From assembly GCA_903923915.1 (NCBI GenBank), contig CAIXZI010000316.1, positions 1 through 14,987 of the forward strand: a DNA stretch of 14,987 bases. The letters are read 5' to 3'. Below are positions 6,747 through 14,272 of the stretch, in pieces. This stretch comes from an uncultured Bacteroidota bacterium. Its GTDB lineage: Bacteria > Bacteroidota > Bacteroidia > B-17B0 > Aurantibacillaceae. Below the pieces are notes generated by a model that worked only from the letters and a program-made list of their open reading frames with translations, did no database searches and was not told where the DNA came from. Both the position numbers and the translations under genes were made by a program. How positions within the stretch are numbered: position 1 is the stretch's first letter; each line of letters starts with the position of its first letter.

Positions 6747-7730
6747 TTACTGTTTTCGGATGATATATTCAACTTTTTGAGGTGATATTTTCGTTATCTT
6801 ACTATCAACTATAGTTGAAGAAACGGTTACCGTAAGTTTTTCGTTTGAATTAGTTATTTGTTTAAAATCTACAGAAGCTTTTAAGAATGAGGTATTCAGG
6901 CTATCAAACAAATTATAAGGAGCTGTAATAGTTACATTAACAAATGCGGGAAATGTTTTTACGCTGCTATTTGCTGGTGCATTTAAAACCTGAACAGGTA
7001 GTTGAATTGTTTTTTGAGCGTACTCATCTAAATTAATTTGCAACGTAACTTTTTGATTTGATAAGGCAATTAAACCATCCAATTCTTCTGGCAACTGAAT
7101 ATTAGTTTGTTGTTCTACTTTTTGATTTAAGTTATTTAAAACTAATTTTTCGGTATAAAGCGTATCAATTTTTGCAAGTGTTGCGCTATCTGCACTAATA
7201 CTGATATATTGAGGTATAACTTTTATGCGTTTAAATATGCCTTGCGGAATGCTGTAATTTATTTGCACTTGTGGCTTGATGAAAACCTTTTTTGTAAATG
7301 TTTTTCCAAATACAAAATGAATGCTATCGGGTTTTACTTTTATTAAATCCACATCGGTATTTAGTAGTTTAGATAAATTACCAATAAGCGTAACGGTGCT
7401 TACAGCTGCATTACCTGCTAGTATTTTTTTACTGGTTACTTCGCTAACATCAATGGTAATTTCTGCAATAGATTTTTTTACCAATAGCATTAAAAGTTTG
7501 GCGCCACTGGTTTTAATATCAGCCATGATGTAGGGTGGTAGTTTGTTTACAATGCGTTTACCTACCGGAAAGTTTACAAACTTAATAGGTATGGCAACTG
7601 TGCGCGTATAACTGCGGTTTAAGGCACTTACAAACCATAAAAAAGTAGAAATTACAATACATATAAAAAAAGAAAATATCCTGCGTGAAGGATATTTTCT
7701 TTTAATGCCTAATAAAGATTGGTTATTCAA
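6747..7730 (-). CDS. YbbR-like (CdaR family) membrane-anchored protein
   Basis: This is a 327-residue protein with one N-terminal membrane anchor (about 18-37, FSFFICIVISTFLWFVSALN). Three or four tandem beta-rich repeats of about 80 residues follow, consistent with YbbR-like domains (for example TVAIPIKFVNFP at 44-55 and IQLPVQVLNAP). Firmicute CdaR regulates the cyclic-di-AMP synthase CdaA. In Bacteroidota the protein usually lies next to yajC, and its role there is not established. The repeats would sit in the periplasm. The start codon is five bases from the yajC stop, so they are very likely cotranscribed. In the Bacteroidota order I know, coaE usually follows; here the PhaB-like reductase does. 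The family call rests on topology, repeats and context, since sequence motifs in this family are weak. Confidence 0.75.
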   Translation of the reverse strand: MNNQSLLGIKRKYPSRRIFSFFICIVISTFLWFVSALNRSYTRTVAIPIKFVNFPVGKRIVNKLPPYIMADIKTSGAKLLMLLVKKSIAEITIDVSEVTSKKILAGNAAVSTVTLIGNLSKLLNTDVDLIKVKPDSIHFVFGKTFTKKVFIKPQVQINYSIPQGIFKRIKVIPQYISISADSATLAKIDTLYTEKLVLNNLNQKVEQQTNIQLPEELDGLIALSNQKVTLQINLDEYAQKTIQLPVQVLNAPANSSVKTFPAFVNVTITAPYNLFDSLNTSFLKASVDFKQITNSNEKLTVTVSSTIVDSKITKISPQKVEYIIRKQ

Positions 7731-7735
7731 AACAA

Positions 7736-8071
7736 TTATTTTGTTTCTGCACTGATACCTACGCTGTTATCCATAGATACAGCTGTTTTAGAAATTTTTA
7801 AACGATTACCACCTTCAACTTCAATAATAAAAGTTGTTTCGCTTACTTCAGCAATTTTGCCATGTATGCCGCCAATAGTAATAATTTTATCGCCTTTTTT
7901 AATTTCGGCCATAAACTTTTTAGCTTCTTTTTGTTTTTTCATTTGTGGGCGAATCATAAAGAAATAAAATACCACCACAATTAATACCAAAGGTAAAAAA
8001 CTGGTTATAGATCCCATCATTCCGCCTGGCGCTGCTGCAGCTGCTTGTAATAAAATAAAGTTTGTTTGCAT
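7736..8071 (-). CDS. yajC: YajC, Sec translocase accessory subunit
   Basis: YajC is a small inner-membrane protein that joins SecDF with the SecYEG channel. The 111 residues match the usual length. A short N-terminus rich in Ala and Gly (10-20) is followed by one membrane helix (about 22-40, ending FYFFMI). Next come the hallmark RPQMKKQKE (41-49) and a cytoplasmic domain with [14 protein letters not shown] (60-73). It is the second gene of the DUF1573-yajC-YbbR group and is separated from DUF1573 by 85 A/T-rich bases, in which I see no good promoter. The spacing to the next gene is five bases. Confidence 0.95.
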   Translation of the reverse strand: MQTNFILLQAAAAAPGGMMGSITSFLPLVLIVVVFYFFMIRPQMKKQKEAKKFMAEIKKGDKIITIGGIHGKIAEVSETTFIIEVEGGNRLKISKTAVSMDNSVGISAETK

Positions 8072-8156
8072 GATTTTTTAAGTGTTTAAGTTATAATTTA
8101 AAAGTTAAAAGTTTCTGTTTTATTAATATTTCTAATCCCTATTCGCTATTAACGAC

Positions 8157-8624
8157 TTACTCTTTTTTAGCATCATCGGGCACAATAACGTTGCCGGTAA
8201 TGGTTATAAAAACAGTGTTAGGCTCGCAATTAGTAACTACACTAACGTTTTTGTTTATCATGCCAGATTTGCCGTTGCTATCAAAAACCACATCAATAGT
8301 GCCTGTTGCACCAGGAGCAATTGGTTCTTTAGTTGGCTCTGCAATGGTACAGCCGCAGCTTCCTTTGGCAGATGTAATGATTAGGTTTGATTTTCCTTCG
8401 TTGGTAAATGTAAATTTATGCGATACTTTTTCGCCTTGAATTATTTTTCCAAAATCAAAAGTACCTTCTGCAAATTTAATAACGGGCAGTTTATCTTTGT
8501 CAACCTTGCCATCTCCGGATGCGGCAAAGTTTACAATCTCCCCATCAATTTTACCGTCTTTTTCATTTTTATTTCCGCAAGAAAAAAGAGCAATAGCGCT
8601 GATTAATAAAATTAATTTTTTCAT
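8157..8624 (-). CDS. DUF1573 domain lipoprotein
   Basis: This is a 155-residue putative lipoprotein. The signal MKKLILLISAIALFSC has a lipobox ending at C16, slightly atypical with F at -2, which would be lipidated and anchored in the envelope. A charged Gly/Lys/Asp linker (17-47) leads to a DUF1573 domain (about 48-145), an Ig-like ASH/MSP-type fold. The domain has F-D-F-G-K-I-I-Q-G-E, then FTFTNEGKSNLIIT and the family hallmark SCGCT (89-93), ending in ITITGNV. The molecular function of DUF1573 proteins is unknown. The gene leads the yajC operon, a conserved neighbourhood in Bacteroidota. A TATCTTTG -7 element at 8648-8641 would start its transcript about 10 bases upstream of the ATG. Confidence 0.9.
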   Translation of the reverse strand: MKKLILLISAIALFSCGNKNEKDGKIDGEIVNFAASGDGKVDKDKLPVIKFAEGTFDFGKIIQGEKVSHKFTFTNEGKSNLIITSAKGSCGCTIAEPTKEPIAPGATGTIDVVFDSNGKSGMINKNVSVVTNCEPNTVFITITGNVIVPDDAKKE

Positions 8625-8640
8625 GATGAAAATTTTTTGG

Positions 8641-8648
8641 CAAAGATA
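8641..8648 (-). promoter_or_regulatory. Predicted -7 element TATCTTTG for the DUF1573-yajC operon
   Basis: This is a perfect TAnnTTTG match on the minus strand, 16 bases upstream of the DUF1573 ATG. Its -33 region falls inside the left arm of the inverted repeat at 8661-8718. No TTG is seen there. Confidence 0.45.
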
Positions 8649-8660
8649 GCAAAAGTTAGA

Positions 8661-8718
8661 AGTTATAAATTATAAGTAACTAATTCTGCTTTTTACTTAT
8701 AACCAATAACTTATAACT
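8661..8718. repeat. Inverted repeat between divergent promoters
   Basis: AGTTATAAATTATAAGTAA (8661-8679) is repeated in inverted form in 8693-8718, where the right arm carries a seven-base insertion near its middle. The outer blocks AGTTATAA/TTATAACT and inner blocks TTATAAGTAA/TTACTTATAA are perfect. It lies exactly between the -7 elements of the two divergent transcripts and covers both -33 regions. It may be a regulator site or simply another intergenic palindrome. Confidence 0.6.
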
Positions 8719-8730
8719 CATCAATCGTAT

Positions 8731-8738
8731 TATCTTTG
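8731..8738 (+). promoter_or_regulatory. Predicted -7 element TATCTTTG for the lysE-lnt pair
   Basis: This is a perfect TAnnTTTG match 25 bases before the ATG at 8764, identical to the element on the other side of the inverted repeat. There is no clear TTG at -33. Confidence 0.45.
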
Positions 8739-8763
8739 TAGGCGCGTAATAAAACAAGCATTT

Positions 8764-9402
8764 ATGTTTTCTGCCATTTATGAAGGAATTTTACTGGGTC
8801 TTTTTGTAGCCTTTTCAATAGGTCCGGCATTTTTTGCGCTTATTAATACCGGCATTCATCATGGCTTTAAAGCGGGTGCTACGGTGGCTTTAGGTATTTT
8901 TTTAAGTGATTTATTTTTTATTGCCATAACCGTATCATTAATTCATTTTGGTATGGCCGATGTGATAACTAACCCAAAACACCAGGCATTTATGGGGGTT
9001 GTTGGGGGTATAGTTTTAATTATATATGGAGTAATTCACTTTATCCAAAAAGACGCCAAAAACCAAGCTGATACTGAAATTGTGATAGAATCGCCCAACA
9101 CATTTTCGTTGCTGTCAAAGGGTTTTTTATTAAATTTATTTAATCCCTTTGTTTGGATTTTTTGGATGGCCACATCAACGGCTATTAGTAGTAAATACGA
9201 GTTTAATATATTACACATTCTAACATTTTATATTTCAACTTTAATCATTGTTTTAGGTACAGATTTGCTGAAAACATACGTAGGGCACACTATAAAAGAA
9301 AAATTAAATGCTACTATTTTATTGCGCATTCGTCAGGTAACGGGTGGTTTTTTAATTGCCTTTGGTTTATACTTAATTTATAAAGTATTTTTTCTGCACT
9401 AA
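8764..9402 (+). CDS. LysE/RhtB family exporter
   Basis: This is an inner-membrane exporter of the LysE superfamily, whose known members expel amino acids or similar small molecules using the proton gradient. The substrate here cannot be predicted. The 212 residues match the family. Six hydrophobic segments are visible at about 5-27, 38-60, 73-95, 116-140, 147-167 and 188-209. The family's first-helix motif is LFVAFSIGPAFFALI (13-27). GFKAGATVALGIFLSD (34-49) matches the conserved G-x-x-x-G-x-x-x-x-x-G-x-x-x-D loop, and GFLLNLFNPFVWIFW (120-134) matches the helix-four N-P motif. The stop codon directly abuts the lnt ATG, so translation of the two is probably coupled. A functional link to lipoprotein acylation is not obvious. 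Confidence 0.88.
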   Translation: MFSAIYEGILLGLFVAFSIGPAFFALINTGIHHGFKAGATVALGIFLSDLFFIAITVSLIHFGMADVITNPKHQAFMGVVGGIVLIIYGVIHFIQKDAKNQADTEIVIESPNTFSLLSKGFLLNLFNPFVWIFWMATSTAISSKYEFNILHILTFYISTLIIVLGTDLLKTYVGHTIKEKLNATILLRIRQVTGGFLIAFGLYLIYKVFFLH

Positions 9403-10995
9403 ATGAAAAGTTTAAAGCTTTTGTTATTTACCATTTTATCGGGTTTATTAATAGGCACAGCTTGGTTTCCGCCATTTACTTGGGTAATTTTTATTGCGTT
9501 TATACCGCTGTTAATTCTAACAGATCAAGTTGAGAACAGTGAAATAAAAAGAAAGAAACTAACCGTATTTACTCTCTCATATCTTACTTTTTTAATTTGG
9601 AATTGCATAGATACTTGGTGGATATGGTACGCGTCGGATGGTGGAGCAATTGCAGCCATTGTGGCAAATTCACTTCTAATGGCGCTAACGTATTTACTTT
9701 ATTTATCACTTAAAGAAAGAATAAAAAGTAATGTTTATGGTATTTGGATTTTAATTCCTATTTGGCTTTCGTTTGAATATTTGCATTGTAAATGGGAGCT
9801 TGCTTGGAGCTGGCTAACCGTTGGAAATATATTTGCATTTGAACATAATTGGGTGCAATGGTATGAGTTTACGGGTGTTTCGGGTGGGACGGCTTGGGTG
9901 CTTACTGTAAATATTCTTTTGTATCAGTTGTTGAAATTCAAAATTCAAAATTCAAAATTCAAAATGGCAATAACTTTAGCCGTTATAATTATTCCAATTA
10001 TTATGTCACAACTAATTATCAAATTTTCTAATAGTCAAATCGATAAATTACCTGCTCAGCAAGTGCTTATTGTTCAACCAAATATCGACCCCTATAACGA
10101 TAAATTTAATGGTGATTTTGAAGGACAATTGCAAAAGGTTTATGATAAAATAAAAAATAAAATCACCACAAAAACCAATTATTTAGAACTTCCTGAAACA
10201 TTTTTAACCGAAGAAATTTGGGAGAATGATATTGAACAAACCTATTCTATAAAGTTTTTAAAAGACAGTCTACTTGCAAAATTTCCTGATTTGAATATTG
10301 TTATTGGCGCAACAACTTTACGCAGATACAATAAAGAAGGTAAAATGTCTGCAACTGCCAGAGCCTTTACTAATACCGATATTTATTATGACGTATATAA
10401 CACAGCTATTCAGTTAAACAAAGAGGGTATTCAGTTATATCACAAATCTAAATTAGTGCCGGGTGTAGAGCGTATGCCTTATCCGGCGTTTTTTAAACCG
10501 TTAGAAGGACTTGCAATTAAACTAGGCGGAACCTTTGGAAGCCTTGGTACGCAGGATGTGCGAACCGTATTTTTTAATAAAGACAAAACTGTTGGTATTG
10601 CACCGGTAGTTTGTTACGAAAGTGTTTTTGGCGAATATGTTACCGATTATATGAACAACGGAGCCAATATTATTTTTATCATTACTAATGATGGCTGGTG
10701 GCGCGATACACCAGGGTATAAACAACATTTGGCTTATGCTCGATTACGTGCAATAGAAACACGCAAGCAAATTGCCCGTTCTGCAAACACAGGTGTAAGC
10801 TGTGTAGTTGATGAATTAGGCGATTTACATGCCGAACAAGCTTGGTGGAAAGAGGGGTACATAATGGCAAATTTAGATCCTAATGGCAAATTAACTTTTT
10901 ATGTAAAATATGGCGATGTGCTTTCAAAACTCGCTTGGTTGCTAACTTTTTTGTTAATAGGGTATAGTATTTTTTTACGATTTAAGAAGCAGTAA
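9403..10995 (+). CDS. lnt: Lnt, apolipoprotein N-acyltransferase
   Basis: Lnt adds the third acyl chain to the N-terminal cysteine of lipoproteins, with phospholipid as donor, in the inner membrane. The 530 residues are near the family length. The N-terminal half has about six membrane segments (5-22, 26-41, 54-75, 83-103, 112-126 and 161-206 in two parts). The C-terminal half is a nitrilase-like domain with the catalytic triad E265 (LELPET), K348 (YHKSKLVPGVER) and C404 (PVVCYESVFGE). NDGWW (429-433), HLAYARLRAIETRK (442-455) and RSANTGVS (459-466) are also family motifs. A final hydrophobic stretch lies at 507-525. It starts directly at the lysE stop codon. Oddly, codons 179-187 consist of four copies of the heptamer TTCAAAA (9937-9964), which encode a loop rich in Lys, Phe and Asn between two membrane segments. 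Confidence 0.93.
   Translation: MKSLKLLLFTILSGLLIGTAWFPPFTWVIFIAFIPLLILTDQVENSEIKRKKLTVFTLSYLTFLIWNCIDTWWIWYASDGGAIAAIVANSLLMALTYLLYLSLKERIKSNVYGIWILIPIWLSFEYLHCKWELAWSWLTVGNIFAFEHNWVQWYEFTGVSGGTAWVLTVNILLYQLLKFKIQNSKFKMAITLAVIIIPIIMSQLIIKFSNSQIDKLPAQQVLIVQPNIDPYNDKFNGDFEGQLQKVYDKIKNKITTKTNYLELPETFLTEEIWENDIEQTYSIKFLKDSLLAKFPDLNIVIGATTLRRYNKEGKMSATARAFTNTDIYYDVYNTAIQLNKEGIQLYHKSKLVPGVERMPYPAFFKPLEGLAIKLGGTFGSLGTQDVRTVFFNKDKTVGIAPVVCYESVFGEYVTDYMNNGANIIFIITNDGWWRDTPGYKQHLAYARLRAIETRKQIARSANTGVSCVVDELGDLHAEQAWWKEGYIMANLDPNGKLTFYVKYGDVLSKLAWLLTFLLIGYSIFLRFKKQ
9937..9964 (+). repeat. Four tandem copies of the heptamer TTCAAAA inside lnt
   Basis: Four perfect seven-base units lie in the reading frame, encoding F-K-I-Q-N-S-K-F-K. 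Seven is not a multiple of three, so gain or loss of one unit would break the lnt frame. The same A/T-rich unit type is, as I recall, common in Bacteroidota intergenic DNA. Confidence 0.9.
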
Positions 10996-11263
10996 TTTTT
11001 CTCGCAGAGTTGCGCAAAACTTTAACCACAGATTGCCCAGATTAGCACAGATATTATTTCGAAGGCATTATTTATGAAAATAATTATCATTTGAAACAGA
11101 GCGTGAGCCCGAAAGTCTGCGGAGCAGTTTGGACTGTGAGAAGGAGATCGGAACTTTCTTGACTTTTTGTTTCTTTTTCGTCAAGGAAAAAGAAATAGTA
11201 GCATTAAGATTTTTTGTAATTTCGACCTCATAAATTAAATAGTTCATTCAATTAAAATATATC
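10996..11263. repeat. Decayed intergenic repeats upstream of lpd
   Basis: This gap carries pieces that look like common Bacteroidota intergenic repeats, by recall: TTTCTCGCAGAGTTGCGCAA near 10998, then ACCACAGATTGCCCAGATTAG near 11025, and a block at about 11098-11160. It ends with a perfect ten-pair hairpin, TTTCTTTTTC (11170-11179) with GAAAAAGAAA (11186-11195). That hairpin overlaps an alternative six-pair stem, CTTGAC (11158-11163) with GTCAAG (11180-11185). The two structures cannot form together. No clear promoter for lpd is visible; TAATTTCG at 11218-11225 is one base off the -7 consensus. Confidence 0.5.
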
Positions 11264-12670
11264 ATGGAAAAATTTGATGTTACAGTTATAGGTTCTGGTC
11301 CGGGTGGATATGTAGCTGCCATTCGTTGCGCACAACTGGGTATGAAAACTGCCATTATTGAGAAATATACTTCGCTTGGAGGAACTTGCCTTAATGTTGG
11401 TTGCATTCCCTCTAAAGCATTATTAGATTCTACCGAGCATTACCATAAAGCTGCTCATCAGTTTGAAGAACATGGCATTGAAATAAAAGGCTTAAAAGCA
11501 AACCTTCCTCAAATGATTGAACGTAAACGTGGCGTAATAAAAGCTACTGTTGCGGGTATAGATTATTTAATGAAGAAAAATAAAATTACCGTGCTTACAG
11601 GTCATGGTTCTTTTGTAAATAAAACTACTATTGAGATTACCAAAGCAGATGGCAGCAAAGAGCAAATTGAAAGCACCAAAACAATTATTGCTACAGGCTC
11701 AAAACCGGCATCATTACCGGGTATAGAAATAGATAAAAAACGCATCATATCTTCTACCGAAGCCTTAGAGTTACAAGAAATTCCAAAGCACATGATTATT
11801 ATTGGTGGTGGCGTTATTGGTTTAGAGCTTGGTTCTGTGTATGCACGTTTAGGTGCAAAAGTTTCTGTAGTTGAGTTTATGGATAGCCTTATTGCTACTA
11901 TGGATAGAGGCTTGGGTAAAGAATTACAACGCCTGCTTAAAAAAGATTTAGGTTTTGAGTTTTACATGAAGCATAAAGTAACAGGTGTTACTTCTAAAGG
12001 AAAAGAAGTTACTGTTAGTGCTGATAATGATAAAGGAGAAAAAATTGAACTGAAAGGCGATTATTGTTTAGTAGCCGTTGGCAGAAAACCTTATACCGAT
12101 AATTTAGGTTTAGATAAAGCAGGTGTTAAAGTTGATAATCGTGGAAAAATTGAAACCGATGAACATTTAAAAACAAACGTAGATAATATTTACGCAATTG
12201 GTGATGTTATAAAAGGCGCTATGCTGGCTCATAAAGCTGAAGAAGAGGGTGTGTTTGTTGCAGAAACTATGGCCGGGCAAAAACCACATATTAATTATAA
12301 TTTAATACCTGGTGTTGTGTATACATGGCCAGAGGTTGCCTCTGTTGGTTTTACCGAAGAGCAATTAAAAGAGCAAGGTAAAAAATATAAATCGGGTTCA
12401 TTTCCGTTTAAAGCAAGTGGAAGAGCGCGTGCTAGTATGGATACAGATGGTTTTGTAAAAGTATTAGCCGATGAAGCTACGGATGAAATACTAGGCGTTC
12501 ACATGATTGGTCCTCGTTGTGCCGATATGATTGCGGAGGCAGTGGTTGCTATGGAGTATCGTGCAAGTGCCGAAGATATTGCACGTATGAGTCATGCGCA
12601 CCCAACTTTTACAGAAAATATGAAAGAAGCTTGCTTGGATGCAACGGCAAAACGCCCTATTCATTTGTAG
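11264..12670 (+). CDS. lpdA: Dihydrolipoyl dehydrogenase (E3)
   Basis: E3 reoxidises the dihydrolipoyl groups of 2-oxo acid dehydrogenase complexes or the glycine cleavage system, passing electrons through FAD to NAD. The 468 residues match the family. The FAD site is IGSGPGGYVAA (9-19). The redox disulfide is C42 and C47 in GGTCLNVGCIPSKALL (39-54). The NAD site is IIGGGVIGLELG (179-190), and the second FAD motif is IYAIGDV (309-315). The dimer interface supplies the catalytic pair H446 and E451 in SHAHPTFTEN (443-452). Every key residue is present, so it should be active. The E1 and E2 partners are not in the window and the gene seems to be transcribed alone, suggesting a shared E3 that serves several complexes. 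The ATG at 11264 directly precedes the first beta-strand, as usual. Confidence 0.96.
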   Translation: MEKFDVTVIGSGPGGYVAAIRCAQLGMKTAIIEKYTSLGGTCLNVGCIPSKALLDSTEHYHKAAHQFEEHGIEIKGLKANLPQMIERKRGVIKATVAGIDYLMKKNKITVLTGHGSFVNKTTIEITKADGSKEQIESTKTIIATGSKPASLPGIEIDKKRIISSTEALELQEIPKHMIIIGGGVIGLELGSVYARLGAKVSVVEFMDSLIATMDRGLGKELQRLLKKDLGFEFYMKHKVTGVTSKGKEVTVSADNDKGEKIELKGDYCLVAVGRKPYTDNLGLDKAGVKVDNRGKIETDEHLKTNVDNIYAIGDVIKGAMLAHKAEEEGVFVAETMAGQKPHINYNLIPGVVYTWPEVASVGFTEEQLKEQGKKYKSGSFPFKASGRARASMDTDGFVKVLADEATDEILGVHMIGPRCADMIAEAVVAMEYRASAEDIARMSHAHPTFTENMKEACLDATAKRPIHL

Positions 12671-12718
12671 TTTTTTCTTAATTTATTTGTCGATTTTTAT
12701 TTAATGTACATCTAAACC

Positions 12719-12752
12719 TTGGTGTACTTAGATAATAATTTCCTTACATTTA
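12719..12752 (+). promoter_or_regulatory. Possible promoter for the endonuclease gene
   Basis: TTG at 12719-12721 and TACATTTA at 12745-12752 are 23 bases apart, at the long end of Bacteroidota spacing, and the -7 element differs from TAnnTTTG at its last base. ATCTAA (12710-12715) and TTAGAT (12728-12733) form a short inverted repeat around the -33 element. Confidence 0.3.
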
Positions 12753-12782
12753 CTTTACAAACTCTTCTCAAACAACTTCATT

Positions 12783-13841
12783 ATGAAAAATAAATATATT
12801 TTAATTTTTTGCATAGCCTGTTCTTTTTGTTTCGGACAAATTCCTGCTGGATATTACAATTCAACCATAGGATTAACAGGCGCACCATTAAAAACTGCCT
12901 TGCATAATATTATTAAAGGGCATACATCTATTAGCTATGCTGCCTTATGGACTTCCTTCGATTCAACTGATACCAAATCAAACGGTGAAATTTGGGATGT
13001 TTATTCGGATGTGCCGGGTGGCACGCCTCCTTATGTATATCATAACCCTGCTAATAAATGTGGAAATTATAACAGCGAAGCAGATTGTTTTAACCGAGAA
13101 CACTCTTGGCCAGAGAGTTGGTTTAATGGCGTTATAGGACCCTATACAGATTTGTTTCATATCTATCCAACAGATGGTTGGGTAAATAACAAACGTGCGG
13201 ATTTTCCGTATGGAGAAGTGTCTAATTCAACATATACTTCATTAAATGGTGGCAAGCTTGGGTTAAACACTACTGCAGGATATGCACTTACCGTATTTGA
13301 ACCTATTAATGAATATAAAGGAGATTTGGCTCGCGGCTATTTTTATATGACAACCCGTTACATGGGCGAAGATAGTGCCTGGAGCGCCAGTCCTTCGGTT
13401 AACAAATCGGCAATAGAGCCATGGGCAGTTTGCTTGTTTTTAAAGTGGCACCATCAAGATACGGTTAGTATAAAAGAAATTAACCGCAATAACGCCATTT
13501 ATAAAATACAAAACAACCGTAATCCTTTTATAGATCACCCGCAATGGGTAGATTCTATTTTTAGCTGCGCTCTTACTTCTATAAATAATATTACAGCACC
13601 TAAATTTAGCTGCAACATTTTCCCTAACCCGGCTAACCAAAAAGTAACACTTGTGTTCTCGCAAAACATCTCAAAGGCTAACATCTATTTATATAACTCT
13701 TTAGGGCAAGAAGTAATAACACAAACACTTGAAAATACCAATGCCTTAAACCTAAACATAAGCAATTTACCTAAAGGCTTGTATATTGTTTGTGTAAACA
13801 CGGGCAACCATATTACACAAAATAAATTGCTGCTTGAATAA
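12783..13841 (+). CDS. Secreted endonuclease I with T9SS sorting domain
   Basis: This is a non-specific DNA/RNA-degrading nuclease of the EndA/NucM/Vvn family, exported through T9SS. A signal peptide (about 1-18, ending CSFCFG) is followed by the nuclease domain (about 22-262). The domain has FNREHSWPESWF (103-114) with the metal ligand E106 and general base H107, and DLFHIYPTDGWVNNKRAD (123-140) with the metal-binding N135/N136 region. Next are FPYGEV (141-146), YKGDLARGYFYMTTRY (178-193), and NRNPFIDHPQWV (245-256), a typical family ending. A linker leads to a type A sorting domain (about 276-352) with NIFPNPANQKVTL, then YLYNSLGQEV and LPKGLYIVCV. By family knowledge it would act outside the cell, for example in scavenging nucleotides or phosphate or cutting extracellular DNA. 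It stands alone. No standard terminator follows. The catalytic residues appear intact. Confidence 0.92.
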   Translation: MKNKYILIFCIACSFCFGQIPAGYYNSTIGLTGAPLKTALHNIIKGHTSISYAALWTSFDSTDTKSNGEIWDVYSDVPGGTPPYVYHNPANKCGNYNSEADCFNREHSWPESWFNGVIGPYTDLFHIYPTDGWVNNKRADFPYGEVSNSTYTSLNGGKLGLNTTAGYALTVFEPINEYKGDLARGYFYMTTRYMGEDSAWSASPSVNKSAIEPWAVCLFLKWHHQDTVSIKEINRNNAIYKIQNNRNPFIDHPQWVDSIFSCALTSINNITAPKFSCNIFPNPANQKVTLVFSQNISKANIYLYNSLGQEVITQTLENTNALNLNISNLPKGLYIVCVNTGNHITQNKLLLE

Positions 13842-14221
13842 AACTTAATCCGGCGTTTAAACTGTACGTATTGTTTACAGGAATTTTTTGTTAAAATTTA
13901 TCTAACCAACTCTAAATGCCCCCTTCAATCTTTATACTCACATTTACCTTTTCTGTTTGTAGCAGCTAACCCTTCGACAGGCTCAAAGTTCTATCTCGCT
14001 TCGTTTGCAGTATTAAAGCCGCCTCTCTATACAGAGGGCGTTGGGTTGTTAGTATTTGTTGCATTAATTAACTCCTTTCTTTTACACTAATTTACAAAGC
14101 AGAAGCTATACCAGTCAATAGTGTTTTTTTAAACGGTAGTGTTTTACCAACCAACGGCAGTAGAAATTTTTTAAACGGTTGCTTTTAACAAATAAGCGGC
14201 CTTTTAGTATTGCCTGTAAAC
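13842..14221. other. Gene-free stretch with decayed repeats
   Basis: No credible gene is seen here. The stretch holds CTTCGACAGGCTCA (13972-13985), an exact copy of part of the palindromic repeat at 869-882. It also holds a hairpin-like CGCCTCT-CTATAC-AGAGGGCG at about 14020-14040, a form I recall from Bacteroidota intergenic repeats. The direct repeat TTTTTTAAACGGT occurs at 14125-14137 and 14167-14179, with a weaker version near 14152. These look like remnants of several repeat families between two convergent genes. Confidence 0.55.
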
Positions 14222-14250
14222 AAAAAAAGCCCCGCATTGCTGCGAGGCTC
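14222..14250 (-). terminator. Intrinsic terminator of the Ig-like repeat protein gene
   Basis: On the minus strand, AGCCTCGCA (14249-14241) pairs with TGCGGGGCT (14236-14228) around a four-base loop, with one A-C mismatch, and is followed by seven Ts (14228-14222). It lies 22 bases after the stop codon of the right-end gene and fits a rho-independent terminator in that direction. Confidence 0.85.
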
Positions 14251-14272
14251 TTTATAAAAAAATTACTATTTA

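Noticed and set aside
8157..8624. DUF1573 lipoprotein as a T9SS cargo
   Set aside because: It has no C-terminal sorting domain; the DUF1573 fold runs nearly to the end and the N-terminus carries a lipobox-like cysteine.
9937..9964. Heptamer repeats as part of a CRISPR array
   Set aside because: The units are seven bases with no spacers and lie inside an intact lnt reading frame.
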